A stretch of 38,748 bases of DNA from an uncultured Tenacibaculum sp. (lineage in GTDB: Bacteria > Bacteroidota > Bacteroidia > Flavobacteriales > Flavobacteriaceae). A model generated the notes under the pieces. The model saw nothing but the letters and a program-made list of their open reading frames with translations, was not told the origin of the DNA and made no database searches. Every line of letters begins with the position of its first letter. The stretch's first letter is position 1. The DNA lies in assembly GCA_937922085.1 (NCBI GenBank), contig CAKZVD010000091.1, forward strand, positions 1 through 38,748. Reading direction: 5' to 3'. Made by a program: the position numbers and the translations under genes. This document shows, in pieces, positions 32,501 to 38,748 of this stretch.

Positions 32501-33193
32501 TTACTAAGTAATCAGGATTATAATATTTTCTATGAAGAAAACATTTCAGACATTAATTCAGCTTTAAAAGTTATAAAAGTTGAAATATTAATCTTGTATC
32601 AAATTTCTTTTACGAGTAAACTAATACCTTTATTAAATAACCTACATATTCCTATCATTTATATATCAGAAAATATTGACAACTCTTTAAATGAACAATC
32701 TATAGAACTAGGTATAGATACAGTACTTCAATTACCAATAAGTAGGAATTTAATTCATAAAAAAATAAAAAAAATAATAGCACAAAAAACAAATGCTAAG
32801 CAATTATCTAAAGAAGTTTTTCAAATTTTAACAGAGGATAAAGAAATAATTACCTCCAATGAAAAATTATTAAAAAAATCTTTAACTACCATAAAACATA
32901 ACTTAGATAACACTTCTTTTAATGTAGAACAACTAACTTCAAAATTAGGAATCTCTAAAATAAAATGTTATCGATTATTTAAAGATCATTTGCAACAATC
33001 ACCATCTGATATACTCATAAAATTAAGACTTGAAAAAGCATGTCATTTATTATTAACTCAAAATCTTAATATTTCTGAAATTAGTTTTGAATGTGGATAT
33101 AAAGATCCTAAATATTTTAGCCGCCTCTTTAAGAAACATTATAATGTAACACCAAAGGTATATAAAGAACAGAATACACAACTGTTACATTAA
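29504..33193 (+). CDS. HTCS-type membrane sensor/regulator with degenerate kinase and receiver, intact AraC output
   Basis: This 1229-aa protein starts at TTG, supported by the signal peptide MKKVHALLMLFVLLLSNAQ. Residues about 25-565 are β-propeller Reg_prop repeats (NGALWIATINGL, HGNIWYATRRNGL, NNLWIACWGGL). A Y_Y_Y domain (about 575-665), a transmembrane helix (674-692) and a coiled coil (695-760) follow. The kinase region 760-955 has TTEFKEP (766-772) where the phospho-acceptor His box SHEFRTP should be, so Thr767 replaces His, and the N-box shows Asp876 for Asn. The receiver (983-1095) has Asn990 for the acidic-pocket Asp, Tyr1032 for the acceptor Asp and Leu1077 for Lys. The AraC domain (1120-1229) is complete. 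The reading frame is uninterrupted, so it is probably a functional but phosphorelay-independent regulator of the next two genes. Confidence 0.88.
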   Translation: MKKVHALLMLFVLLLSNAQHLKFKTFNTTNGLSSNSVVDIENDKNGALWIATINGLNFFDGKQFKVFKHKINDENTIPNNYITNILKDNNNVIWLCTQNKKVSKYIGNSKFKNFHFNDSIKSIQLSKKGNLFVNTQKKSYKYISGKFIPSKLESKNTNKNHLEQLILKKYPSLIINDILKDKHGNIWYATRRNGLYIIPNNTDNINNERIIHYTKDIYSNYSFNSNEIDKIHLDSFDNIWLGHKDGGLSMAYPNSEKIISITPHPTKHPNFPNEAIRAITKDHNENIWLGFYTKGLYEYEKESNSFNMFKIKEAIKNPDWNRVRTLFTSSNGTIWVGTYAGLVAITKNKYVLYNSKQYTNLPNNRNYSILEDDKNNLWIACWGGLAKFNLKTLNFESFKGQKTFSNYNIRNIQFTNNELIVSTENNGVILLDLEKGNINRITKNHGLLSNSIYNVYKDISTKYYWIASLGGLSIYDKDVGIIKNFNEEDGLPSNLIYSIITNNNQVWVSSPKGIGIINKNSFKINSIASKDDWLSLEFSEGAYYQDTKGLLYYGGTNGLSYFKPSDIHFQQQLPKIKIVIDGNENYSKTLQKKYNNNNLKIKLTPILFPKSKHKNILYKLEGIDKNWKEFDSKKINYTNLASGNYTFSLKKSAISKPIKISTITILKPFYQKAWFIFVFISFFFLIILFLIYRRNKNIRKHNKVLEEKITERTLEIKQQKEDLLTKNNLLDEKNKQIILQKEKLLQLHNNLKIETFEIDKFKEFLTTEFKEPITKIIKVTHEIPQNSLIKKTLLSHTKKLINQITEWNYLDSIKNIGKYEETTIQIFPIINDFIEKQKAILQKREIDFTCEINSNLPWIAIDILRLKLLLQYLFHDIIKYSNAKSILKTYITYENSFLIISIISSSTILKDSWYNIKHYSPYYKALKSLMNDLGVKETIKNDEYFEAKIKIPAQSINMNSKLIETISLKYLDFKSPLLNNKKRNILIHCNKNNYETSNQLLSNQDYNIFYEENISDINSALKVIKVEILILYQISFTSKLIPLLNNLHIPIIYISENIDNSLNEQSIELGIDTVLQLPISRNLIHKKIKKIIAQKTNAKQLSKEVFQILTEDKEIITSNEKLLKKSLTTIKHNLDNTSFNVEQLTSKLGISKIKCYRLFKDHLQQSPSDILIKLRLEKACHLLLTQNLNISEISFECGYKDPKYFSRLFKKHYNVTPKVYKEQNTQLLH

Positions 33194-33258
33194 TACTAGA
33201 TTATAGTAATGTTATATAAATGTTATTGCAAAATTTGTACTCTTTTTTTTAGTTTTTG

Positions 33259-33297
33259 CCTCCCTAATTTGAAACATTTATCCTCCTAATTGAAACA
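33259..33297 (+). promoter_or_regulatory. Direct-repeat operator candidate upstream of susC
   Basis: Two imperfect direct repeats, CCTCCCTAATTTGAAACA (33259-33276) and CCTCCTAATTGAAACA (33282-33297). The GAAACA halves are 21 bp apart, two helical turns, which suits AraC-type DNA-binding domains. The second repeat ends 30 bp before the -7 box, so a bound activator would touch the -33 region. Confidence 0.5.
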
Positions 33298-33327
33298 ATA
33301 ATCCTATCATGTCTATACTACTCAAGG

Positions 33328-33335
33328 TACATTTG
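33328..33335 (+). promoter_or_regulatory. Candidate -7 promoter element of susC (TACATTTG)
   Basis: A perfect TAnnTTTG match lies 26 bp before the susC ATG and gives a leader of about 20 nt. The absence of a good -33 TTG fits an activator-dependent promoter using the repeats just upstream. Confidence 0.55.
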
Positions 33336-33361
33336 AGTAAATCAAAAACATAAAAATAATT

Positions 33362-36300
33362 ATGATACGTAAAGTGTATTTACTTCTATTATTCTGCTTA
33401 GGTTTTTACTCCTACACTTTTGCACAAACAATTGTTAAAGGAAAAATTACCTCTTCTTCTGACAATTTACCTGTGGTAGGAGCAACTATAATACCTAACG
33501 ATGATATTAAAGCAGGAATTTCTAGTGATTTCGATGGGAATTTTACTTTAAAATTAATAAAAGATTCTGGAGTATTAAAAATTTCATCTATTGGATTTCA
33601 AACTAAGGAAATCTCATATAATGGAAAAGCTAATTTAACAATTGTATTAACTGAAGCTTCTGATTTATTAAATGAAGTAGTTTTAATTGGATATGGAACT
33701 TCTAAAAAAGGAGATGTTACTTCTGCTATTTCTAAAGTTGAAAACATTGAATCTATTTCTAGCAGGCCTGTAAATAATCTTACCGATTTTTTACAAGGTA
33801 ATACTCCTGGAGTTACTGTATTGTCTAATGGTGGCGATCCTACCTCACCCGGAAAAGTAGTTATCAGAGGTTTAGGTTCGGTTAATTCAGATTCAGAGAG
33901 TGTTTTAACTATAGTAGATGGTGTACCTTATTATGGCCCACCAATAAACCCTAATGATATTGCTTCTGTTTCTGTATTAAAAGACGCTGCTGCTTCTTCT
34001 ATTTATGGTGCTTTAGCTAGCTCTGGTGTTATTGTTATAGAAACAAAAAAAGGAAAGAAAGGAAAACCTAGAATCTCTATAGATGCATACACCGGTTTTA
34101 GACAAGCTACTAATTTACCTACTGCTTTAAATGCAAAACAACAATCAGATGTTTACAATTTAGCTGCTACTAATGCTGGTCTTGCTGATGGTGGTTCTGC
34201 TCATAATGTTACTTTAAATCCTTGGGGGCAAATAACAAGAACTAACTGGATCGATGAAATTTTTAGATCGGCTATTACTACAAACTTAAACGCTAATGTA
34301 AGCGGTGGTGGTGATAATTATAATTTTTTAACTTCATTTGGTTATAATAATACTGATGGAGTTTTATTAGGAACAACATCTAATAGATATTCTTTTAGAG
34401 TAAAATCAGATATTGATCTTTCTGATAAATTAACCATTGGAGAAAATGTTTATTTTTCTCAAACAAACGCCTTAGGAACTGATACCTCTAGTGGATATTC
34501 AGGTACTATAATTAATGCTATTTATATGCCATCTGCTGCATCTGTTCGTGATGAAAAAGGATTATTCAGTGGTGTAGTCCCTTTCAACTTATCTAAATTT
34601 GCAGGGGCTTATGGTGATGTATTTAATCCAGTTGCTCTTTTATTAAGACCTACCCAAAACAGGCCTTCTACCTATGTTAATGCAAATGTATACTTAAGTT
34701 ATAAAATTTTAGAGAACTTAAAATTTAAATCAAGTTTCTCTTATGCTACAACTCATGATAGAGAAAAAATATTCAATCCTAAAATCCCTGAAATAGGTAG
34801 AACAAATTTAACAAACTCTCTTCTTCAAAGTAGTGCTGTAGAAAACAGATGGATTTGGGATAATCAACTTTCTTATATTAAATCATTTGGAAATCATAAT
34901 TTAAATGCAACTGCAATACATTCTGCACAATTTACTGATTATGAATTTTTAGAGCAAAGAGGCGAAAACTTTGGTAGTGAAGAGTCTTTTAATCAATTTT
35001 TAGGAAATGCTTCAACTATAAGACCTCCTGTTACTGAAGCTTATGAAAGAGCTTTGAGATCTATTATAGGTAGAATTATGTATAATTATAATCAACGTTA
35101 TTATTTAAGTGCCAGTGTTAGACAGGATGAATCTTCTCGATTATTTAAAACAAACCAAAAAGATGAATTTTACTCAGGAACTTTGGCTTGGAGAATTTCT
35201 AACGAAAGCTTCTTTAATAGTAAAGTTATTGACGATTTAAAATTAAGAGCTTCTTTTGGTCAACAAGGAAATATCAACTCAGTAGAATCTTATGCTTTTG
35301 ATGTTCCTTTAAGTAGTGACATCGAAATCATTGGAGCAAATGGTCCTTTAGACAGAAAATCTATTTTTGAAAGAATTCAATCTAATCCAGATTTAAGATG
35401 GGAAACTTCAGAATCTGTTAATATAGGTTTAGACGTTACTTTACTTAACAACTCTTTATCGTTTACTGCGGATTACTTTGAAAAAAGAACTAAAAATATG
35501 CTATTGCCAGATAATGGAGATATTCATATTGGTTTAGATCCTAGAATTGTAAATAGCGGTGAAGTTTTAAATAATGGATTTGAATTGGCTATTAATTATA
35601 AAAATAATATTGGTGATTTAAACTTTAACATTAACGCTAATGGTTTTTCTTTATTTAAAAACGAATTAGTTAGTTTAATTGGAGATCGTACTACTTTTGA
35701 CTTACCTATTACTAATGATACATCAGTAAGACAACAATTAACTCCTTTTAAATCTAAAGTTGGTGAAGAATTGTTTTCTTACTTTTTAATACCGCAAGAA
35801 GGTATTTTTCAAAATCAAGCTGAAATTGATGCACATGTAAAAGATGGAAGTTTAATTCAACCAAATGCAGTACCTGGTGACTTTAAATTTACAGATACAG
35901 ATGGAGACGGTACTATTACTTTAGATGATAGAGTTTATATGGGAAGTTATCAACCTGATTTCACTTATAATTTAGGGTTAAACTTAGATTATAAAGGCTT
36001 TGATTTAAATCTTATTTTTCAAGGAGTTACTGGTTCTAAAGTATTTAATGGATATAAATATTCAACATATAATGCTTCTTTACAAGGTTACAATTTAGAT
36101 AATAGCGTATTAAACGCATGGTCACCAACAAATACGAATACAAACATTCCGATACTTTCTACTAGCGATGCTAATAATAATTTTGGAACAAACTCTAGTT
36201 GGTATTTAGAAGATGCATCTTATTTACGCTTAAAAAATATAACATTTGGGTATAGTATACCTAAACAATCAATGAATAAACTGTTAAAAGGATCTTCTTT

Positions 36301-36442
36301 ACGTATATACTTCTCTGCTGAAAACGTATTTACCATTACAGATTATACAGGTATTGATCCTGAAGTAGGTGGATTTGGTTTAGACGTAGCCAGATTTCCA
36401 TTGTCTAGAACCTTTACAACAGGTATTTCTTTAAAATTATAA
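33362..36442 (+). CDS. SusC/RagA-type TonB-dependent outer-membrane transporter
   Basis: The 1026-aa protein has a signal peptide (MIRKVYLLLLFCLGFYSYTFAQ) and a carboxypeptidase-regulatory-like β-sandwich (about 23-98: VKGKITSSSDNLPVVGATIIPNDD...SSDFDGNFTL). The switch segment LNEVVLIGYGTSKKGDVTSAIS precedes the plug domain (NNLTDFLQGNTPGVTV, VVIRGLGSVN, LTIVDGVPYYG, VSVLKDAAASSIYGALASSGVIVIETKKGKKG). The rest is a 22-stranded-barrel-type region ending in LSRTFTTGISLKL with the aromatic/hydrophobic end typical of OMPs. It imports large nutrients captured by its SusD partner, encoded 18 bp downstream. The substrate is not evident from the sequence. Confidence 0.96.
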   Translation: MIRKVYLLLLFCLGFYSYTFAQTIVKGKITSSSDNLPVVGATIIPNDDIKAGISSDFDGNFTLKLIKDSGVLKISSIGFQTKEISYNGKANLTIVLTEASDLLNEVVLIGYGTSKKGDVTSAISKVENIESISSRPVNNLTDFLQGNTPGVTVLSNGGDPTSPGKVVIRGLGSVNSDSESVLTIVDGVPYYGPPINPNDIASVSVLKDAAASSIYGALASSGVIVIETKKGKKGKPRISIDAYTGFRQATNLPTALNAKQQSDVYNLAATNAGLADGGSAHNVTLNPWGQITRTNWIDEIFRSAITTNLNANVSGGGDNYNFLTSFGYNNTDGVLLGTTSNRYSFRVKSDIDLSDKLTIGENVYFSQTNALGTDTSSGYSGTIINAIYMPSAASVRDEKGLFSGVVPFNLSKFAGAYGDVFNPVALLLRPTQNRPSTYVNANVYLSYKILENLKFKSSFSYATTHDREKIFNPKIPEIGRTNLTNSLLQSSAVENRWIWDNQLSYIKSFGNHNLNATAIHSAQFTDYEFLEQRGENFGSEESFNQFLGNASTIRPPVTEAYERALRSIIGRIMYNYNQRYYLSASVRQDESSRLFKTNQKDEFYSGTLAWRISNESFFNSKVIDDLKLRASFGQQGNINSVESYAFDVPLSSDIEIIGANGPLDRKSIFERIQSNPDLRWETSESVNIGLDVTLLNNSLSFTADYFEKRTKNMLLPDNGDIHIGLDPRIVNSGEVLNNGFELAINYKNNIGDLNFNINANGFSLFKNELVSLIGDRTTFDLPITNDTSVRQQLTPFKSKVGEELFSYFLIPQEGIFQNQAEIDAHVKDGSLIQPNAVPGDFKFTDTDGDGTITLDDRVYMGSYQPDFTYNLGLNLDYKGFDLNLIFQGVTGSKVFNGYKYSTYNASLQGYNLDNSVLNAWSPTNTNTNIPILSTSDANNNFGTNSSWYLEDASYLRLKNITFGYSIPKQSMNKLLKGSSLRIYFSAENVFTITDYTGIDPEVGGFGLDVARFPLSRTFTTGISLKL

Positions 36443-36460
36443 TATACAATCAGAAAACAA

Positions 36461-38044
36461 ATGAAAAATATATCACTTAAATCGATTATAGTTATTACTA
36501 TAACTATGTTAGGAATGATTTCATGTTCAGATGATTTCACCAATTTAGAACCTATTGGTAGTGTTACTGTATCTAATTTTTGGCTATCAGAAGATGATGC
36601 TATACAAGCCTCTAATGCTTTATATAAAGAAATGAAAGCCCAAAATATGTTTGGTAGAGGTTTCTTCTGGTATTTAAACGCTTCAGATGATATGGTAACA
36701 GGACGAGTTAGAACTGATGTAGATAACGCCAAAAATTTCATTATGACTGGTGGAGAACGCTCTTTTAGAAATATGTATGGTGATTCTTTTAAAGTAATCA
36801 GAAGAGCTAATGCTATTTTGGCAAATGTTCCTAACATGAGTTTAAATCAAGAATTAAAAAACAGAATTTTAGGAGAAGCTTACTTTATGCGTGGTTTCAG
36901 TTATTTTTGGATTGCACACATGTATGGAGATAATGGTTCTAATGGAGGTATACCAATTATTACTGTAGATAATATGAATAATCCTGCAGGAAGTTTTGAG
37001 CGCCCTACCAGTGTTATAGAAAATTATACTCAAATAGTAGAAGATTTAAAAAAGGCCGCAGATTTACTTCCTTTATTTACACAATATGATGGTAACAATT
37101 ATGGTAGGGCTCATAAAGATGCTGCACTCGCATATATTGCTAAAACATATCTATACTGGGCGCAATATGATAATTCACAATATGCAAATGCTGTAACTTA
37201 TTGTAATGCTGTAACCAATTCAGGATCAGGTAGAGCATTAATTGACACGAATACTCCTACCAAAGATTTTAGAATAGCACATAGTAATTTAAGTAACTGG
37301 GCTAGTGAATACATTTGGTCTGTTAATTCTAGTGAGCAAGGTGGTAGTATCTTAACTGGTGTTATGTTAGAAAACAAAGGATGGGGTAAATATAATGGTT
37401 GGGGATATTTTCAACCTACATTAGAATTGTTTAACGAATTTGAAGTTAATGACGAAAGAAGGAAAGTAACCTTATTAACATTTGGTGATGAGTTTCCTTA
37501 TTTTGGAGAAACAAGAAAATATCAATCAGAAAACTCATTATCTGGTTTTCAATTTAATAAATATATGTATGAATTTCAATCTGCAGATGCAGTTGGAACT
37601 ACTGTAAACTCAAATGGAAACAATCCTACTACCGATTACAATGTTCCTTTATTACGTTATGCTGAAATTTTATTAATAAAAGCAGAAGCATTAATAATGC
37701 AAGGTCAAAATGGAGATAATGAAATAAATATGTTAAGAGATAGAGCTGGGTTACCTCCTATTTCTAATGCAACTATAGATGATTTAAAACATGAAAGAAG
37801 AGTTGAATTAGCTGGCGAATTTGCTAACAGACATTTTGATTTAGTTCGTTGGGGAGATGCTCAAAGCACTTACTCTACTCCACTACATGGTAGAATACAT
37901 GATGATAGATCTGATCCTAATTCTACTTTTACTATAAAAGAAATATGGCCAGCAAGAAGTTTCGATCCTTCATTTATGCACGTATGGCCAATACCTACCA
38001 ATGCTGTAGATGCTTCAAAAATAAGTCAAAATGCAGGTTGGTAG
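36461..38044 (+). CDS. SusD/RagB-type nutrient-binding lipoprotein
   Basis: The 527-aa protein has a lipoprotein signal (IVITITMLGMISC, lipidated Cys22) followed by SDDFTNLEP. The family's N-terminal EDDAIQASNALYKEMK, RANAILANVP, GEAYFMRGFSYFWIAHMYGD (tetratricopeptide-like helices) and the C-terminal YAEILLIKAEALIMQG, ERRVELAGEFANRHFDLVRWGDA and HVWPIPTNAVDASK are all present. It caps the SusC barrel outside the cell and binds the nutrient. A strong terminator follows, so the pair may form the main transcript of the locus. Confidence 0.96.
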   Translation: MKNISLKSIIVITITMLGMISCSDDFTNLEPIGSVTVSNFWLSEDDAIQASNALYKEMKAQNMFGRGFFWYLNASDDMVTGRVRTDVDNAKNFIMTGGERSFRNMYGDSFKVIRRANAILANVPNMSLNQELKNRILGEAYFMRGFSYFWIAHMYGDNGSNGGIPIITVDNMNNPAGSFERPTSVIENYTQIVEDLKKAADLLPLFTQYDGNNYGRAHKDAALAYIAKTYLYWAQYDNSQYANAVTYCNAVTNSGSGRALIDTNTPTKDFRIAHSNLSNWASEYIWSVNSSEQGGSILTGVMLENKGWGKYNGWGYFQPTLELFNEFEVNDERRKVTLLTFGDEFPYFGETRKYQSENSLSGFQFNKYMYEFQSADAVGTTVNSNGNNPTTDYNVPLLRYAEILLIKAEALIMQGQNGDNEINMLRDRAGLPPISNATIDDLKHERRVELAGEFANRHFDLVRWGDAQSTYSTPLHGRIHDDRSDPNSTFTIKEIWPARSFDPSFMHVWPIPTNAVDASKISQNAGW

Positions 38045-38099
38045 CAAACAATTAAATATGAATTCCCTTTTTTGTTTTTATACATTGTTTTAATTTTTT

Positions 38100-38137
38100 A
38101 AGAGAGCTATATTTCATCAAATAGCTCTCTTTTTTAA
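38100..38137 (+). terminator. Intrinsic terminator after susD
   Basis: The stem AAGAGAGCTAT (38100-38110) / ATAGCTCTCTT (38121-38131) is 11 bp and perfect, with the 10-nt loop ATTTCATCAA, and is followed by a T-tract. It starts 55 bp after the susD stop. Confidence 0.88.
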
Positions 38138-38189
38138 AACAAAAATATCCATTTTAAACCTCAATAATTTTAAAATAAAATAATTTATT

Positions 38190-38630
38190 ATGCCATTTAA
38201 CATGAAGGCTAGTTTATACATACTTTTTACCTGTTTCATATTTACAGTAAATGCACAAATCAATTCAAAAATTATACATTCTCATAATGATTATAATCAA
38301 AAAGTCCCATTTTGGAATGCCTATGCTAATGGAGCTAGCTCTATTGAAGTAGATATTCTTTTAAAAGATAATAATCTATATGTTGCACATGATTCACATA
38401 AAATTGATTTAAAAAAAACAATTGAATCTTTATATTTAATACCACTTGAAAGCGCTTTAGACATGAATTTTAAGTCTTCTGAAACTATTTTATATCTTTT
38501 AATAGATATAAAATCTGAGGCTATTATTACTTTAAATAAACTTATTGAAGTATTAAAAAAATATCCTAAAATAATTAACTCTAAATCTATTAAATTAGTT
38601 ATTTCAGGTCACAAGCATCCGAAAGTTTGA
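38190..38630 (+). pseudogene. GDPD/PI-PLC-like phosphodiesterase, truncated by an insertion sequence
   Basis: The readable frame has 146 codons. It has a signal peptide (MKASLYILFTCFIFTVNAQ; the start may be ATG 38190 or 38202), then IIHSHNDYNQKVPFWNAYANGASSIEVDILLKDNNLYVAHD. In this segment His32, Glu53, Asp55 and His67 match the first half of the glycerophosphodiester phosphodiesterase/AIM6-like active site. DIKSE (106-110) is the next conserved strand. The protein then stops after LVISG (about 38609) with a few foreign codons and a TGA. Family members are roughly twice as long, so the second half of the barrel is missing and activity is most likely lost. The break coincides with a jump in base composition and the start of the IS. 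Confidence 0.8.
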
Positions 38631-38660
38631 ATACCATAAAAGCTTGAGAATCCCGTATTT

Positions 38661-38668
38661 TAGTTTTG
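38661..38668 (+). promoter_or_regulatory. Candidate -7 element of the transposase gene (TAGTTTTG)
   Basis: A perfect TAnnTTTG match lies 19 bp before the transposase ATG and inside the IS. A TTG at 38644-38646 is somewhat too close (14-bp spacer) for a standard -33 element. Confidence 0.4.
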
Positions 38669-38687
38669 CGAACAAAAAATACAATTT

Positions 38688-38748
38688 ATGGGACTCTTCA
38701 AGCGCACTAAAAATACAAACAAGCCACTAATCCGCCAAATCATAGATT
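38688..38748 (+). CDS. Transposase N-terminus, IS4-like with DUF4372 start (partial)
   Basis: Only 20 codons are in the window: MGLFKRTKNTNKPLIRQIID. This opening resembles IS4-group transposases of Bacteroidota that begin with a DUF4372 domain, in which a Lys/Asn-rich start leads into R-Q-I-I-D-L-I-P. Codon use (GGA, CTC, CGC, CCG nearby) differs from the AT-rich neighbours, consistent with a mobile gene. The catalytic DDE residues lie outside the window, so intactness is unknown. Confidence 0.6.
   Translation, partial: MGLFKRTKNTNKPLIRQIID

Larger units (their letters stand above)
38610..38748 (+). mobile_element. Left end of an insertion sequence (IS4-like transposase), runs off the window
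   Basis: Base composition becomes visibly richer in G/C after about 38609, exactly where the phosphodiesterase frame loses family similarity. A transposase-like ORF starts at 38688. The precise left terminus and any inverted repeat or target duplication cannot be fixed without the right end. Confidence 0.65.

Noticed and set aside
36343..36837. 164-residue minus-strand ORF across the susC/susD junction
   Set aside because: It overlaps two firmly identified genes in opposite orientation and shows no domain pattern.

Overview
The window looks like chromosome of a marine-type member of the Flavobacteriaceae (Bacteroidota; Tenacibaculum/Polaribacter-like, genus not provable here). The evidence is low GC, the near absence of Shine-Dalgarno sequences, several matches to the Bacteroidota -7 promoter element TAnnTTTG, a SusC/SusD pair, a hybrid-two-component-type regulator, many DUF families typical of the phylum (DUF4834, DUF4159, DUF5683, WbqC, LpxR-like DUF2219), and the gene order parA-parB-DUF5683-dapB-lepB-wbqC.

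Layout. 1-2510 (minus): N-terminal part of a large secreted adhesin-like protein, preceded by a long non-coding leader. 2942-4668 (minus): cysteine desulfurase and a short Smr protein. 4772-5410 (plus): ArsC/LMW-phosphatase-like protein. 5466-7134 (minus): two overlapping PPK2 polyphosphate kinase genes. 7180-8160 (plus): LpxR-like outer-membrane lipid A deacylase. 8252-9370: dnaN, closed by a 54-bp perfect palindrome. 9740-14938: parA-parB-DUF5683-dapB-lepB-wbqC operon (segregation, lysine/cell-wall precursor, secretion). 15210-15812: Crp/Fnr-type regulator. 23301-15941 (minus): six tightly packed genes for surface-glycan assembly (DUF4834, YfhO, methyltransferase, two GT4 glycosyltransferases, flippase). 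23434-26639: outer-membrane protein with a Lys/Glu-rich tail, GNAT protein, RsmE. 26785-27942: AraC regulator fused to a seven-helix membrane domain.

27929-28746 is the most unusual stretch: about 800 bp of non-coding DNA packed with perfect hairpins and intrinsic terminators. It includes two copies of a ~174-bp element about 96% identical, 409 bp apart, and a promoter-plus-terminator unit that looks like a small RNA gene. The last copy sits directly in front of a DUF4159 gene, in the position of a transcription attenuator.

29504-38748 is a glycan/nutrient-uptake locus. It has an HTCS-type membrane regulator whose phosphorelay residues all appear to be lost while its AraC output domain is intact, then a promoter with two direct repeats spaced 21 bp, then SusC, SusD and a GDPD/PI-PLC-like gene. 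That last gene is cut short by the left end of an insertion sequence, whose transposase begins at 38688 and runs off the window.

Function calls come from reading motifs and comparing with remembered families. No database search was possible.
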